Shown one piece after another: positions 43,349 through 53,137 of a DNA stretch of 64,000 bases (within the stretch, counting starts at the first letter, position 1; every line of letters begins with the position of its first letter). The stretch spans positions 1 to 64,000 of the forward strand of contig NZ_JANJZT010000012.1 in the NCBI RefSeq assembly GCF_024622975.1. The letters are read 5' to 3'. Source of the stretch: Blautia caecimuris. GTDB taxonomy: Bacteria > Bacillota > Clostridia > Lachnospirales > Lachnospiraceae. The notes beneath the pieces are model-generated. The model made no database searches. It was not told where the DNA came from and saw only the letters and a program-made list of their open reading frames with translations. The position numbers and the translations under genes are program-made.

Positions 43349-44803
43349 TTAACTATCTGGGTTTTTATGGAAAAGAGATTCTGTAAAAGGTAGCCCAAGT
43401 AAAGTTAAAAAGGGAATATATGTCATGATATGTCTTGGATGGGCTTCCCAAAGTGCGGTGAATAAAATTGTTCCGCCCCAGTATATAACCAGAATCAACT
43501 GCATAAGTGTCATCTTTTGTCTGCTGTAAAGAAGCCCCAGAAATATTAATACAATAATCGTCAAATTATATGCCTGCAGAATGCCCTTGGTTACACTCAT
43601 ATATGGACCTGCAATAACCTGATATAAAAAAGTGTCCTCTTTTACATTTTTTACATACTGGTAATATCCTCTTGTTCCAATACCCCATATGGCTTCTTTT
43701 TTTAAAAGCAGGAGAATATTGCCGGACAGACCGTTTTCTTTCAGATTTTTACAGTAGGCTTCCCAAGTTTTCTGCTGTCTTTCTTTATAATTTTGAAAGG
43801 ATTTTGTATACTTTACATCGTTCCCGTCATATGTTCCGCTGTCATGGCTTCCCATCATCAAAAAGTGTGTTACAGGGACGGCCCGTTCGGATGTGTCAAA
43901 TTTAACATGATAATTATAGGCTGCTCCATACATAAGCTCTACAACCAAAAAAGCAGTACTAAACAGAACCGCCAGCCGGAAAATCTGTTTCCAGAGCCTT
44001 TTGTAAATCAACGCCACAGCAATGGCTATCAGGATAATCAGCGCAACAACGCGAACTTTGCCTGCAATGGCAAATAATATTCCTGCAAGGAATAACAGCA
44101 GATATTTTTTTGCTTTTTCTGACTGATAAGCCGTTACTAGGCATAATACAGCTGCAATGCTTAATGGAATTGAAACAGTATCAGTGTAATAGTAAGAAGC
44201 ATATACAAAAAACAGCGGGTTACAGAGCATAATAATTTTATAGAAAAAGGCGGTTTTATAGTTATGGGTAAGCTTGTCCGCTAGACGGAAAAAGCACAAA
44301 AAACCAATCCAAATCATAATAACATTAAATAATCCGCCGACAATGCTGTATTGAAAGGCTTCTCCCATAATTATTTTACCAATATAAAATACCCAATATA
44401 TGATGATTGCAATAGGGATATTATTGGTATAAAAGGAAAAGTAGTCTTCATTGGTAAATTCATGAGTTCCTTTTTCTAACATGTCCAGAGACTGTTCAAT
44501 AATATGAGATAAATCTACATTTGGCTGTAATTGTAAGGAGAATATTTCTATAATATACAAGACAAAAATAAAAACAGCCAGTACCCTGAATATTTTATTT
44601 AAAAAAGCTTCTGGTAAACGGATGCATAATACCCAGATAATTGTGAAGAATCCACCAACAACCAGAATGCCACAAAAATACGCTGTCATTGTAACATGAT
44701 CCGGTCTTACAATCGCATCCATAAAACTGGACATTATTACAAATACAGAAAACAATAACAGAAAAAATACTGCTGTTTTTTCGATAAAATTATTCTTTTT
44801 CAT
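43349..44803 (-). CDS. Polytopic membrane protein, GT-C-type glycosyltransferase-like
   Basis: A 484-residue membrane protein with about 11-12 predicted helices. A large extracytoplasmic loop lies after the first two helices (about 95-130, LQPNVDLSHIIEQSLDMLEKG) and another before the last ones. The topology and the acidic first loop resemble GT-C lipid-sugar-dependent transferases (GT39/ArnT-like). The start overlaps the tail of a decayed DPM1-like glycosyltransferase gene, which normally makes the polyprenyl-phosphate sugar used by such enzymes. That supports the assignment but means its donor-making partner here is broken. Substrate unknown. Confidence 0.65.
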   Translation of the reverse strand: MKKNNFIEKTAVFFLLLFSVFVIMSSFMDAIVRPDHVTMTAYFCGILVVGGFFTIIWVLCIRLPEAFLNKIFRVLAVFIFVLYIIEIFSLQLQPNVDLSHIIEQSLDMLEKGTHEFTNEDYFSFYTNNIPIAIIIYWVFYIGKIIMGEAFQYSIVGGLFNVIMIWIGFLCFFRLADKLTHNYKTAFFYKIIMLCNPLFFVYASYYYTDTVSIPLSIAAVLCLVTAYQSEKAKKYLLLFLAGILFAIAGKVRVVALIILIAIAVALIYKRLWKQIFRLAVLFSTAFLVVELMYGAAYNYHVKFDTSERAVPVTHFLMMGSHDSGTYDGNDVKYTKSFQNYKERQQKTWEAYCKNLKENGLSGNILLLLKKEAIWGIGTRGYYQYVKNVKEDTFLYQVIAGPYMSVTKGILQAYNLTIIVLIFLGLLYSRQKMTLMQLILVIYWGGTILFTALWEAHPRHIMTYIPFLTLLGLPFTESLFHKNPDS

Positions 44804-45424
44804 TTTCCTCTTTTGTTCTTTCGCTAATTATATATCTAGGTTTTGGCTTGGCTTCCAGATATATTTTTCCCATATAGGTTCCTATAACTCCAAGGCAGAT
44901 CAACTGTATTCCACCAAGCAGACATATAATACAGGTCATGCTTGCTCAGCCGACTACTGTCTTTCCCATGAGCTGTTGATACACTGCCTATATTGCGCCA
45001 ATAAAGCTGACGCTAGAAATAAATATACCAAAACTTGTAATAATAGTTAATGGCTTGACACTTAAACTGGTGCTTCCCTTAAAGGCAAGTGTCAGCATTT
45101 TGTTTAGAAGATAATGGCCTTTGCCGGCCATCCGACTGTTTCTGGTATAATAAGTACAGGTGCTTTTGAATCCGACCAATTGTATCATTTCTCCCAGGAA
45201 CAGACATACCTTTTTGAATTTTACCAGCTCTTTTATGATTTTCCAGATAGTATTACTGCTTCCATCATTTACAAACAAAATACGACTGTCCCTATGGATT
45301 TTTTTCTTATGGATCAAATCTTATATTTGTGCCCAGAAACATTTTGGATGTAATTGGCAATATCTGTTCTTCGTTGTAACTTGAAACAACGATTACTAAA
45401 TTTAGGTTCCACTTTTTTACCCAT
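44790..45424 (-). pseudogene. Decayed GtrB/DPM1-like polyprenyl-phosphate glycosyltransferase
   Basis: Homologous pieces appear in order but in different frames. A start at 45424 reads MGKKVEPKF; a shifted frame gives NLVIVVSSYNEEQILP; then SRILFVNDGSSNTIWKIIKEL follows. Next comes an abrupt jump to FKKVCLFLGEMIQLVGFKST, so about 100 or more residues of the catalytic domain, including the DxD region, are deleted. The C-terminal membrane part (LLNKMLTLAFKGSTSLSVKPL, then SMTCIICLLGGIQLICLGVIG) is interrupted by stops near 44985 and 44945. The last residues ISERTKEENEKE overlap the next gene by 14 bases. Intact relatives have about 310-330 residues; this remnant spans about 210 codons. Confidence 0.8.
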
Positions 45425-45498
45425 TGTATTTCCTTTTTGTATTTATTATTATAAATGTTTAAAATTTGTTCTTCAATGGAAATTTGGCTGTATTAATC

Positions 45499-47163
45499 TT
45501 ACTGGACGTCCAGACGTGACAGATGTTCTACCAGGATTTTTCGTATACCGGAATATTCTCCCAGTCCTTTTAAAACAGGTTCTACCTCATAGCCGGCTGA
45601 TTTAAACTGGCTGTACCAGGATTCCGGATCATCCCCGGCCATATCATTTTTTGCATGGTCTCCGGCTACGATCATAAAAGGAGCCAGAATCACTTTGGAA
45701 GGCTGGTAGGAACGGATCATTTTCAGCAGAGTTTCCATGGAAGGGTAGGCTTCAACCGTTCCAAGGAAGATATTCGAATATCCTTTGTCTTTAAATGTAT
45801 AGTCCAAAGCAGCGTAAATGGAATTGGAAAAATGCGTAGTGCCATGTCCCATCAAAACAAGAACCTGGTCTTTTTTCAGGCTGGAAAATTCGTCTGCAAT
45901 GGCCTGGATCACATCCAGGCTGTCCTGTTCGCTGGTAAGCAAAGGATCGCCAAAGGAAATGGAGTGAAAATCCTCCCTGTAGGAAAGGGCGTCCTCTTTC
46001 ATAAGATCGTTTTCAATACCATTGATCACATGAGTTGGCTGAATAAGAACATCAGTGATTCCATCTCTGCGCATTTGCTCCATGGCCTCTTTTACCGTAT
46101 TTACATGGATCTGATCCCTGTCCTTCAGCTTTCGAATGATCATTTTGCTGGTCCATGCCCGGTAAAGGGGATAATCCGGAAAGGCTGCCTGCATTTCTTT
46201 TTCAATAGCGTCAATGGTTACCTTGCAGGTATCATGGTGGCTGGTTCCGAAGCTTACAGCCAGAATTGCTTTTTTTCTGTTTTCAGTCACGATGTTGTTT
46301 CCTCCGTAATGTGGGTTTAAATTAATATCAGAAATGTAGGTTTCAAGCGTTTTTAAATTGCGGGGAAGAGGCAGGGAAGCCTTTAAAATCCCTTTTTTAC
46401 AAAGACTTTCAAAAAGCTCCAGAACAGCAGGCGTTTCCAGGTTTGTTTTTTTCAGAGCGCCCCGGTTTCCAAAAACCTGAGCGGGAGTTCCCTGCATCAG
46501 TACCTTTCCTTCATGAAAAAGCATAACCTCGTCCGCCCATTCGTAGGCATAGTTGACGTCATGAGTTGCCATCAGCACAGTGATGCCCTGTTCTGTCAGC
46601 TGCTCTACGATATGATTTACCATTGTGGTATGGCGGGGATCCAGAGCAGCGGCAGGCTCGTCCAGAATGATAATATCCGGATGCATGACCAGAATATCTG
46701 CAATGGAAACCTGTTTTTTCTGACCTCCGCTTAAGGCGTGGGTGGGCTTATGGCGGAAAGGAGTGATCTCCAGATATTCGATCACATCCTCCACCTCTTT
46801 TTTTGCCTGTTCTTCCGGAACCCCAAGATTAAGAATCCCAAAAGAGATTTCCTGAAAAACGCTGGCAGAAAAGAGCTGATTGTCAGGATCCTGGAATACA
46901 ATCCCTACCTTGCTGCGGAGCTTCAGAAGATCTTTCTTTTTATAACCCACTTCCTCTCCGTTAAAGTACAGCTTTCCTGACTGAGGCTTCAGGATTCCGG
47001 TACAGCAAAGAAAAAAAGTAGATTTTCCACTGCCGTTTGCCCCCATAAAGGCTACTTTCTGTCCCCGTCTGATTTCCAGGGAAAGTCCGTTAAGGGAGTG
47101 GGAGTTGTTGTCATCATAGGAAAAGTAAAGCTCATCGGCTTTTAAAATAATATCTGGATTCAT
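45499..47163 (-). CDS. cbiO: CbiO-CbiK fusion: cobalt ABC ATPase joined to cobaltochelatase
   Basis: A 554-residue protein. Residues 1-291 are CbiO, the ECF-type cobalt transporter ATPase: Walker A GANGSGKST, Q loop VFQDPDNQLFS, signature LSGGQKKQ, Walker B IIILDEP, H loop ATHD. Residues 292-554 are CbiK, the class II anaerobic sirohydrochlorin cobaltochelatase: AILAVSFGTS at its start, VLMGHGT, and FMIVAGDHAKNDMAGDD with the metal-binding histidine. At the joint a GGAGG (46305-46301) precedes an in-frame GTG (46290) by 10 bases, just where a free CbiK of 263 residues would begin. The ATG at 47163 overlaps cbiQ by 4 bases; a GTG at 47181 is less likely since it includes the ribosome site. Confidence 0.92.
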   Translation of the reverse strand: MNPDIILKADELYFSYDDNNSHSLNGLSLEIRRGQKVAFMGANGSGKSTFFLCCTGILKPQSGKLYFNGEEVGYKKKDLLKLRSKVGIVFQDPDNQLFSASVFQEISFGILNLGVPEEQAKKEVEDVIEYLEITPFRHKPTHALSGGQKKQVSIADILVMHPDIIILDEPAAALDPRHTTMVNHIVEQLTEQGITVLMATHDVNYAYEWADEVMLFHEGKVLMQGTPAQVFGNRGALKKTNLETPAVLELFESLCKKGILKASLPLPRNLKTLETYISDINLNPHYGGNNIVTENRKKAILAVSFGTSHHDTCKVTIDAIEKEMQAAFPDYPLYRAWTSKMIIRKLKDRDQIHVNTVKEAMEQMRRDGITDVLIQPTHVINGIENDLMKEDALSYREDFHSISFGDPLLTSEQDSLDVIQAIADEFSSLKKDQVLVLMGHGTTHFSNSIYAALDYTFKDKGYSNIFLGTVEAYPSMETLLKMIRSYQPSKVILAPFMIVAGDHAKNDMAGDDPESWYSQFKSAGYEVEPVLKGLGEYSGIRKILVEHLSRLDVQ

Positions 47164-47936
47164 AAATAAAATCTCCTCCACAGAGCAAATAAAAATAATG
47201 CGCCGTCAAACAGGATAATAGCCAGAATCACCTTTTTTTTAGGCGGGCGGGATTCTGACAGAACATGGATAGTTCCGTCATAACACCGGGCTTCCATTGC
47301 GTCATAAAGGCGGTTGGAGCGGCTGATGGCGCGTATCATCAGAACAGACCCCATCATACCGAAGGACTTCAGAGCTGTCCGGTAGTTTTTATTTCCAAGC
47401 CTGCAGTCCTGAGACATGGAAATCGCGCTGGCAGTTTCCAGCAGAACAAAAATAAAACGATAGATCAGAAGCATAAGCTCGATCAGTATTTTGGGACAGT
47501 GCAGTTTCTTTAACACATCCAGGATATCCGGTACCGGAGTGGTAAAGGAAAGAAAGTACAGGCAGGAAACCGCTGCAAGTGCAGTAAGGATCAGCTGCAG
47601 GGCATACAGGCAGGAATCCAGACTGGAGGTAAGATACCATGTTCCCACAGAAATGGCGAACAGATCCAGAGGAGTTTTCCGGATATTCAGTATAATAGCC
47701 ACAGTGCTTAAAAGTAAAAAGGCCAGTGGGGCAGTAAGGAACTTCAGATAGCGAAAAACAGGGACCCCACCATAAAAAACGGTAAGAATCCCTGTTGCTG
47801 CTAAAACAATCCCTGCCACTGCCGCGGAACGACTCATTACGCAGATACACAGCGTAATCACAGCAAAGGCAAATTTTTCACCGGCATTTTCATATCTAAG
47901 CTTTGACTGATAACAAAGCTTGTCAATGACAATCAT
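47160..47936 (-). CDS. cbiQ: Cobalt ECF transporter T component
   Basis: A 258-residue membrane protein with about five to six helices and the cytoplasmic coupling region ending in EARCYDG and SRSNRLYDAM, the T-component signature. It couples CbiO to the CbiM/CbiN substrate-binding part. It overlaps the fusion gene by 4 bases. Confidence 0.93.
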   Translation of the reverse strand: MIVIDKLCYQSKLRYENAGEKFAFAVITLCICVMSRSAAVAGIVLAATGILTVFYGGVPVFRYLKFLTAPLAFLLLSTVAIILNIRKTPLDLFAISVGTWYLTSSLDSCLYALQLILTALAAVSCLYFLSFTTPVPDILDVLKKLHCPKILIELMLLIYRFIFVLLETASAISMSQDCRLGNKNYRTALKSFGMMGSVLMIRAISRSNRLYDAMEARCYDGTIHVLSESRPPKKKVILAIILFDGALFLFALWRRFYL

Positions 47937-47972
47937 AAAAATCTCCTTTCATCAGAGAAGGCCGGATTTTGA

Positions 47973-48272
47973 TCATTGATCCTTCATCCATTTTTTGCGT
48001 TCTACAAAACGTCCCATTATAAAGGCGATAATTCCGACTCCGATACCTGTCTGGATACAGAAAAGGAGACTTTCCACCTCGCCCGGAAGCTCTCCGCCAA
48101 GAAGCTGTTCAAAAACAGGCGTAGCCCATGGCTCATAAGAGGAATCGACTTCTTCCACAACAACACTTCCGGCATCGTCAGAACCGCCGAACTCGGCATC
48201 CTTCAGTACAAACAGCGGGACAAAAGCAATCAGAAAAATGACAACGATTGCAGCGATTACAGTCTTTTTCAT
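47973..48272 (-). CDS. cbiN: Cobalt transporter accessory subunit CbiN
   Basis: A 99-residue protein with helices at about 5-24 and 68-87 and an acidic extracytoplasmic loop between them. It contains FGGSDDAG and the PWATPVFE segment near the second helix. CbiN is needed for cobalt loading of CbiM. One base separates it from cbiM. Confidence 0.92.
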   Translation of the reverse strand: MKKTVIAAIVVIFLIAFVPLFVLKDAEFGGSDDAGSVVVEEVDSSYEPWATPVFEQLLGGELPGEVESLLFCIQTGIGVGIIAFIMGRFVERKKWMKDQ

Positions 48273-48273
48273 A

Positions 48274-49020
48274 TTATTTTGCCTCCTTCAGAATTCCCAT
48301 TGCGCGAAGCTCCGGTTTTGCATAGGTTTCAAGACCCATGAAAATTACTACAGTGATGATACCTTCGATAATGGCAAGAGGTACCTGTGTTGGTGCGAAA
48401 ATAGCCATGAATTTGCCCAGGGCAGCTCCGAAGGTAGTGTCTGCGTTATGAGCAAGGGCAAGCTGGCCGGCTGTGACGCAGTAGGTAAACAGATCGCCCA
48501 AAGCAGCCGCAAGGAAAACAGCAACCCGTTTATTTACATTCATTTTTTTGCACAGAACATAGATTCCATAAGAAACAAACGGACCGGCAATAGCCATGGA
48601 AAAGGTGTTTGCTCCAAGTGTGGTAAGTCCTCCGTGTGCCAGAAGAATCGCCTGGAACAGAAGAACGATCAGTCCCAGAATGGAAACAGCGGCCGGACCG
48701 AAGAGAATGGCTCCGAGACCGGTTCCGGTCATATGTGAGCAGCTTCCTGTGACGGACGGTATCTTCAGTGAAGAAATCACAAAGATAAAGGCGCCGGACA
48801 TGGCCAGCATGGTGATCAGGTTTCTGTGTTCATTCAGAGTCTTTTTTATGGACATAAATCCTGCAATAAGAAAGGGTACGCATAAAACACCCCATGCGAT
48901 GCAAAAGCTTCCCGGAAGATAACCCTCCATGATATGCATGGCACTGACGTTTGGAACAATGCCGAAAGCAAGAGCAAAGGCTCCGGCAAGTACAAGAATT
49001 TTCTTTTGTTTTTTACTCAT
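48274..49020 (-). CDS. cbiM: Cobalt ECF transporter S component
   Basis: A 248-residue membrane protein. A signal-like helix (about 8-28) ends before MHIMEGYLP, whose Met-His N-terminus forms the Co2+ site after cleavage. [17 protein letters not shown] carries the other metal ligands. The ATG at 49020 with AAGGGAG upstream is chosen; the open frame to 49041 adds residues from the leader. First gene of the operon, directly under the cobalamin riboswitch. Confidence 0.94.
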   Translation of the reverse strand: MSKKQKKILVLAGAFALAFGIVPNVSAMHIMEGYLPGSFCIAWGVLCVPFLIAGFMSIKKTLNEHRNLITMLAMSGAFIFVISSLKIPSVTGSCSHMTGTGLGAILFGPAAVSILGLIVLLFQAILLAHGGLTTLGANTFSMAIAGPFVSYGIYVLCKKMNVNKRVAVFLAAALGDLFTYCVTAGQLALAHNADTTFGAALGKFMAIFAPTQVPLAIIEGIITVVIFMGLETYAKPELRAMGILKEAK

Positions 49021-49054
49021 TTTCTTCTCCCTTCTGATCAAACAGAACTAAAAT

Positions 49055-49083
49055 AAAAAAACCTGTGCGGTTATACCGACAGG
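49055..49083 (-). terminator. Riboswitch-associated terminator
   Basis: On the minus strand CCTGTCGGT / ACCGCACAGG (one bulged C) followed by seven T. It lies 35-63 bases before the cbiM start, between it and the riboswitch. Confidence 0.75.
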
Positions 49084-49179
49084 CCATCAGAAGAACAAGA
49101 GGTAATAGCAGGAAAATAGAATTGATCTGCTATGAGCCAACCTGTTCTTACACAAGGCCATCGTTCGTAACCTGTGTAA

Positions 49180-49355
49180 ATTTCATGTAAAAGGCAGGCC
49201 TTCTGACTTGGGCATCATCACTGCATTTCGTCTTCCCGGGTATCTTCAGATATTCAGTGACATAATGAAATGCGGCTCTTCCGTTACAGCGGCGTGACCG
49301 TGTGAGACTTTCACTCAACTTTCCTATTCTCCTGCATAAGCAGACACCGTTTTAC
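49180..49355 (-). ncRNA. Cobalamin riboswitch
   Basis: Read on the minus strand, the conserved elements are in order: ACGGTGTCTGC, GGAAAGTTGAGTGAAAGTC, CGCCGCTGTAACGG, and the B12 box AAGTCAGAAGGCCTGCC (49209-49193). These match the adenosylcobalamin aptamer consensus, and the expression platform ends in the terminator at 49055-49083. Cobalamin abundance would switch off cobalt import and cobaltochelatase. The start is drawn at the conserved stem; the transcript begins further upstream. Confidence 0.92.
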
Positions 49356-49612
49356 ATTCAATTCTGAATTTATTGTAGCATAAACCCCAGTGTTGTCAAG
49401 GAAAAACGCAGCAGGGATGCAGGAAACCGCAGCGGTCTTTTTTTCTGGATGACACTGTGATATACTGGTTCAGGAATGAAAAAAACATAAGAAATTCTTA
49501 ATAATTTACCCCTTTTATCTTAAACACCATTTGATATTCTTAGTATAACGAATCACAGAAAAGAGACTGTGATCCGGTGTGAATTTAATTTTGTTTCAGG
49601 AGGTACAGAGAC

Positions 49613-50305
49613 GTGGCAGAAATACTGGTTTGTGATGATGACAAGGCGATCGTGGAGGCAATAGAGATCTATCTTTCACAGGAAGGTCATCATATTCTTA
49701 AAGCTTATGACGGAGAGGAGGCTCTTCGGACACTGCGGGAAAATCCGGTAGATCTGCTGATCATTGACGTTATGATGCCAAAGCTGGACGGAATCCGGGC
49801 GACTCTTAAGATCAGAGAGGAAAACCCGCTTCCCATTATTATTTTATCCGCAAAGTCAGAGGACGCAGATAAAATCCTGGGCCTGAACGTAGGGGCGGAT
49901 GACTATGTGACAAAGCCCTTTAACCCATTGGAGCTGGTGGCCAGAGTCAGATCCCAGCTTCGCAGATATACTCAGCTTGGCGCTGTATCTCAGAAAAAGG
50001 AAAATGTTTACGTAACAGGCGGACTGACTGTGGATGATGACCGCAAAGAGGTCTGTGTGGACGGAGAACCGGTAAAGCTGACTCCCATTGAGTACAGAAT
50101 CCTTCTTCTTCTGGTAAAAAATCAGGGAAGAGTATTTTCTACCAATCAGATTTATGAAAATATCTGGAACGAAGAGGCAATAGCGGCAGACAATACTGTG
50201 GCAGTCCACATCCGGCATATCCGTGAAAAGATTGAGATCAATCCAAAGGAACCCAGATACCTGAAGGTGGTCTGGGGACTGGGCTATAAAGTAGAAAAGC
50301 TTTAA
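49613..50305 (+). CDS. OmpR-family response regulator
   Basis: A 230-residue regulator. Acidic pair in VCDDDKAI, phospho-acceptor Asp at about 53 (IIDVMMPKLDG), KPFNPLEL, and a winged-helix domain ending in LKVVWGLGYKVEKL. GTG start with AGGAGG 8 bases upstream. Partner of the large kinase 62 bases downstream. The gap upstream of it (49356-49612) holds divergent promoter DNA. Confidence 0.93.
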   Translation: MAEILVCDDDKAIVEAIEIYLSQEGHHILKAYDGEEALRTLRENPVDLLIIDVMMPKLDGIRATLKIREENPLPIIILSAKSEDADKILGLNVGADDYVTKPFNPLELVARVRSQLRRYTQLGAVSQKKENVYVTGGLTVDDDRKEVCVDGEPVKLTPIEYRILLLLVKNQGRVFSTNQIYENIWNEEAIAADNTVAVHIRHIREKIEINPKEPRYLKVVWGLGYKVEKL

Positions 50306-50367
50306 ACGCCCGGCAGGTTATTAAGAAGAGAAATCCATATATCAGGAAGATGGAAAGGGGCATTATT

Positions 50368-53076
50368 ATGAAGAAAAAATGGTATAGAAGCAGCGCGGTG
50401 AAAGCCGCCGCTCTGGTAGTGGGCGTTGCTTCTCTGACTGCTGCGGCAGCAGGCGGAGCGGCATCTGCAGGAATTATGAGTGAAGGCGTTCTGCCTTTTG
50501 ACAAAAAGGAATATCTGGAATCCAGAAGCTTTGAGCAGAGTATGCGTCATGCCAGCTTTGATGTGCTGATCGCAGAATCAGAAAAAAGCTACATGGAATC
50601 AAAACAGGAAAACGAAGAGGTGGATCTGTGGGAGATCCTTGCAGATGAGGAAACGGATACAGAAGGCTCCTCAGGTCTTGTTTACAGGCTCGGCGACCTT
50701 GAGAAATGGGTGGAGACCGAGAACTGGGATGCTCATACAGAGGATGTTCTGGTGTGTGTGAAGCCGGATGGAAATCTGGAATATATGTATTATGAAGATT
50801 TTGAAAAAAAGATCAGAGACGGAGAACTGGGATTTCTGGTGGCAGATACCTATGGAGAATATGATGATGGGGAATATGCAGAAGGCTATACTCAGCCGGA
50901 AGAAAGCGGCAGCAAGTTTGTGGATGCGCTTTCAGCACAGGGGATTCTGGCATGTCTGAAAAACCATGATTATTCCAGCTACGGATATTATGGAGATATT
51001 AATGATTATTATGCTGAAAATATCGGAGTCCTGAATTCCGGCGTTACCGGAATTGCTGATGAGGACGGCAAGATCATTTATACAAACGTGATCAATGAAT
51101 ATTCCGATTATCAGATTGCAGAGGCTTTCCCGCCGGTGGGTGCAGACAGCATCCTGGATATCCTGAACGAAGAGCCCGGATGGAAGGGAAGATTTGAGGA
51201 TGCCTTTTATGCCCTGAACCATGCTCTTGCTCAGGTACAGATGGAGAAGTCGGCAGAAGCTATGCTGAAAGAGCATTACGGTGAGGGAAAAACCAATTTA
51301 AGCTATATTCTGGCCCTGAATCCGGGAAGCCGGGAAGAAAAGATACAGTCCAACACAGATGCAGGAGATTATGAAAAAAGAATCCAGAAATTAAAATCCG
51401 GTCAGGATCCGTATGTTGTAGTCACTTCTTCTCCGGAAGAGCATGATACAAACATCGATATTCTGAAGAAAGACCATTACTTTAATCTGTGGCAGCATAC
51501 AGTGGACAATGCAGCTGCGGATGACCGGGATATCGACTATGTATTTGCCGCCTGGGTCGATAAGGATTTTGCGGCGGACGATCTGCTGGCAGAGGACGCA
51601 GAGAATTTTGAAAAATATGCAGCTTATCTTACGCCTTCCATGGCGGTATGCGGCGCAGGGAGCCTGATCTTTCTGATCTGCCTTATTATTCTTACTGCCG
51701 GCGCAGGAAGAAACAATGAAAAAGAAGAGGTACAGCTGAATTTCTTTGACCGCTGGTATACAGAGATCGGCGCAGCAGCTGTATGTGCTGTGTGGGCAGT
51801 TCCTGTATTTCTGTTTCTGGGGCTTGGGATCAATGTAGACTATGTGGATAAACTGAAATATATTGTGGCAGCAGTGGCTGGTCTGGGAGCCTGGACCGCA
51901 GTGATGTTTTTGGGCGGCTGGATGAGTCTGGTACGTCGTATAAAAGCAAAAACTTTCTGGAAAAACAGTGTTCTGAGAAAAGTTTTTGGCTTGCTGAGAA
52001 AGCTTTTAAGTCTGCTCAAGAAGTTTTGCCTTAAGATTGTGAAAGGCTGCAGAAGGTTTGTTGATTTTTTCGCGGAAAACACAGCCAGCAGGATTAAAAT
52101 GGCTCTGCTGTTCGGAGGATTCTGTTTCTTCCAGTTTATAATATGGACAGTGATACTTTGCGGCGGAGTGATTCTTCTTCCGGTTGTTGTGGCAGTGGAT
52201 ATTCTGGGACTGATCTATTTTCTCAGAAAAGCCAGAGGACGGGAGCTGATCCTGGATGGGCTGAAACGTATTACAGACGGTGAGCTTCAGTATAAGATTC
52301 CTCTTGATAAGCTTACCGGAGAGCAGAGACAGATCGCTGAATATATTAACCGGATCGGAGAGGGACTTGACGCGGCAGTGGAGGAAAGCCTGAAAAATGA
52401 AAGGATGAAGACAGAACTGATCACAAACGTATCCCATGATATCAAGACGCCTCTTACTTCCATTATCAATTATGTAGATCTTTTGAAACGGGAAAATCCT
52501 CAGGATCCGAAGATCCAGGGATATCTGGAGATCCTGGAGGAAAAGTCACTGAGACTGAAAACCCTTACTGAAGATGTTGTGGAGGCATCCAAGGCAAGCA
52601 CAGGAAATATTTCACTGGAAATGGCAGATCTTAATTTTGTAGAGCTTGTTCATCAGGTGATCGGAGAATTTGAGGAACGGTTCCAGGAAAAAAATCTTTC
52701 CATGATGGTACATTTTGATCAGGATGAAGCGATCATCTGCGCAGACGGAAGAAGAATGTGGCGTGTTCTGGAAAATGTTTTTGGAAATGTTGCAAAGTAC
52801 GCTATGGACAACACAAGGGTTTATGCAGAAATCAGAGTAAATAAGCCAAATGTTACATTTTTCCTGAAAAATATTTCTTCTCAGCCTCTGAATATTTCTG
52901 CAGACGAGCTGACAGAGAGATTTATCAGAGGAGATGTGTCCAGAAATACAGAAGGCAGCGGACTGGGACTTTCCATTGCAAAAAGCCTGACTGAGCTTCA
53001 GGGCGGGGAGTTTAAGCTTTATCTGGACGGAGATCTCTTTAAAGTGACAATTACGTTTAAGGTAAAAGAAAAATGA
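50368..53076 (+). CDS. Very large sensor histidine kinase
   Basis: A 902-residue kinase. A first helix (about 11-35, Ala/Gly-rich) is followed by an extracellular domain of about 390 residues, rich in Tyr, Asp and Glu (for example YGYYGDINDYYAEN), that matches no domain I recognise. Several helices follow at about 420-620, with a basic stretch between them. A HAMP-like linker leads to HisKA (His690 in VSHDIKTPLTS) and HATPase (NVAKYAMDNTR, GSGLGLSIAK). ATG at 50368 has AAAGGGG 7 bases upstream and is preferred over 50350. Kinases of this build are common in Lachnospiraceae, but the ligand is unknown. Confidence 0.88.
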   Translation: MKKKWYRSSAVKAAALVVGVASLTAAAAGGAASAGIMSEGVLPFDKKEYLESRSFEQSMRHASFDVLIAESEKSYMESKQENEEVDLWEILADEETDTEGSSGLVYRLGDLEKWVETENWDAHTEDVLVCVKPDGNLEYMYYEDFEKKIRDGELGFLVADTYGEYDDGEYAEGYTQPEESGSKFVDALSAQGILACLKNHDYSSYGYYGDINDYYAENIGVLNSGVTGIADEDGKIIYTNVINEYSDYQIAEAFPPVGADSILDILNEEPGWKGRFEDAFYALNHALAQVQMEKSAEAMLKEHYGEGKTNLSYILALNPGSREEKIQSNTDAGDYEKRIQKLKSGQDPYVVVTSSPEEHDTNIDILKKDHYFNLWQHTVDNAAADDRDIDYVFAAWVDKDFAADDLLAEDAENFEKYAAYLTPSMAVCGAGSLIFLICLIILTAGAGRNNEKEEVQLNFFDRWYTEIGAAAVCAVWAVPVFLFLGLGINVDYVDKLKYIVAAVAGLGAWTAVMFLGGWMSLVRRIKAKTFWKNSVLRKVFGLLRKLLSLLKKFCLKIVKGCRRFVDFFAENTASRIKMALLFGGFCFFQFIIWTVILCGGVILLPVVVAVDILGLIYFLRKARGRELILDGLKRITDGELQYKIPLDKLTGEQRQIAEYINRIGEGLDAAVEESLKNERMKTELITNVSHDIKTPLTSIINYVDLLKRENPQDPKIQGYLEILEEKSLRLKTLTEDVVEASKASTGNISLEMADLNFVELVHQVIGEFEERFQEKNLSMMVHFDQDEAIICADGRRMWRVLENVFGNVAKYAMDNTRVYAEIRVNKPNVTFFLKNISSQPLNISADELTERFIRGDVSRNTEGSGLGLSIAKSLTELQGGEFKLYLDGDLFKVTITFKVKEK

Positions 53077-53137
53077 TAATTTTCGATACTGTCTGAGACA
53101 GTGGAAAGAACCCTCTGAAAAATAAGAGATAAAATAA

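Noticed and set aside
45114-45605. Small plus-strand open frames opposite the decayed glycosyltransferase
   Set aside because: The minus-strand remnants show clear family homology; plus frames have none.
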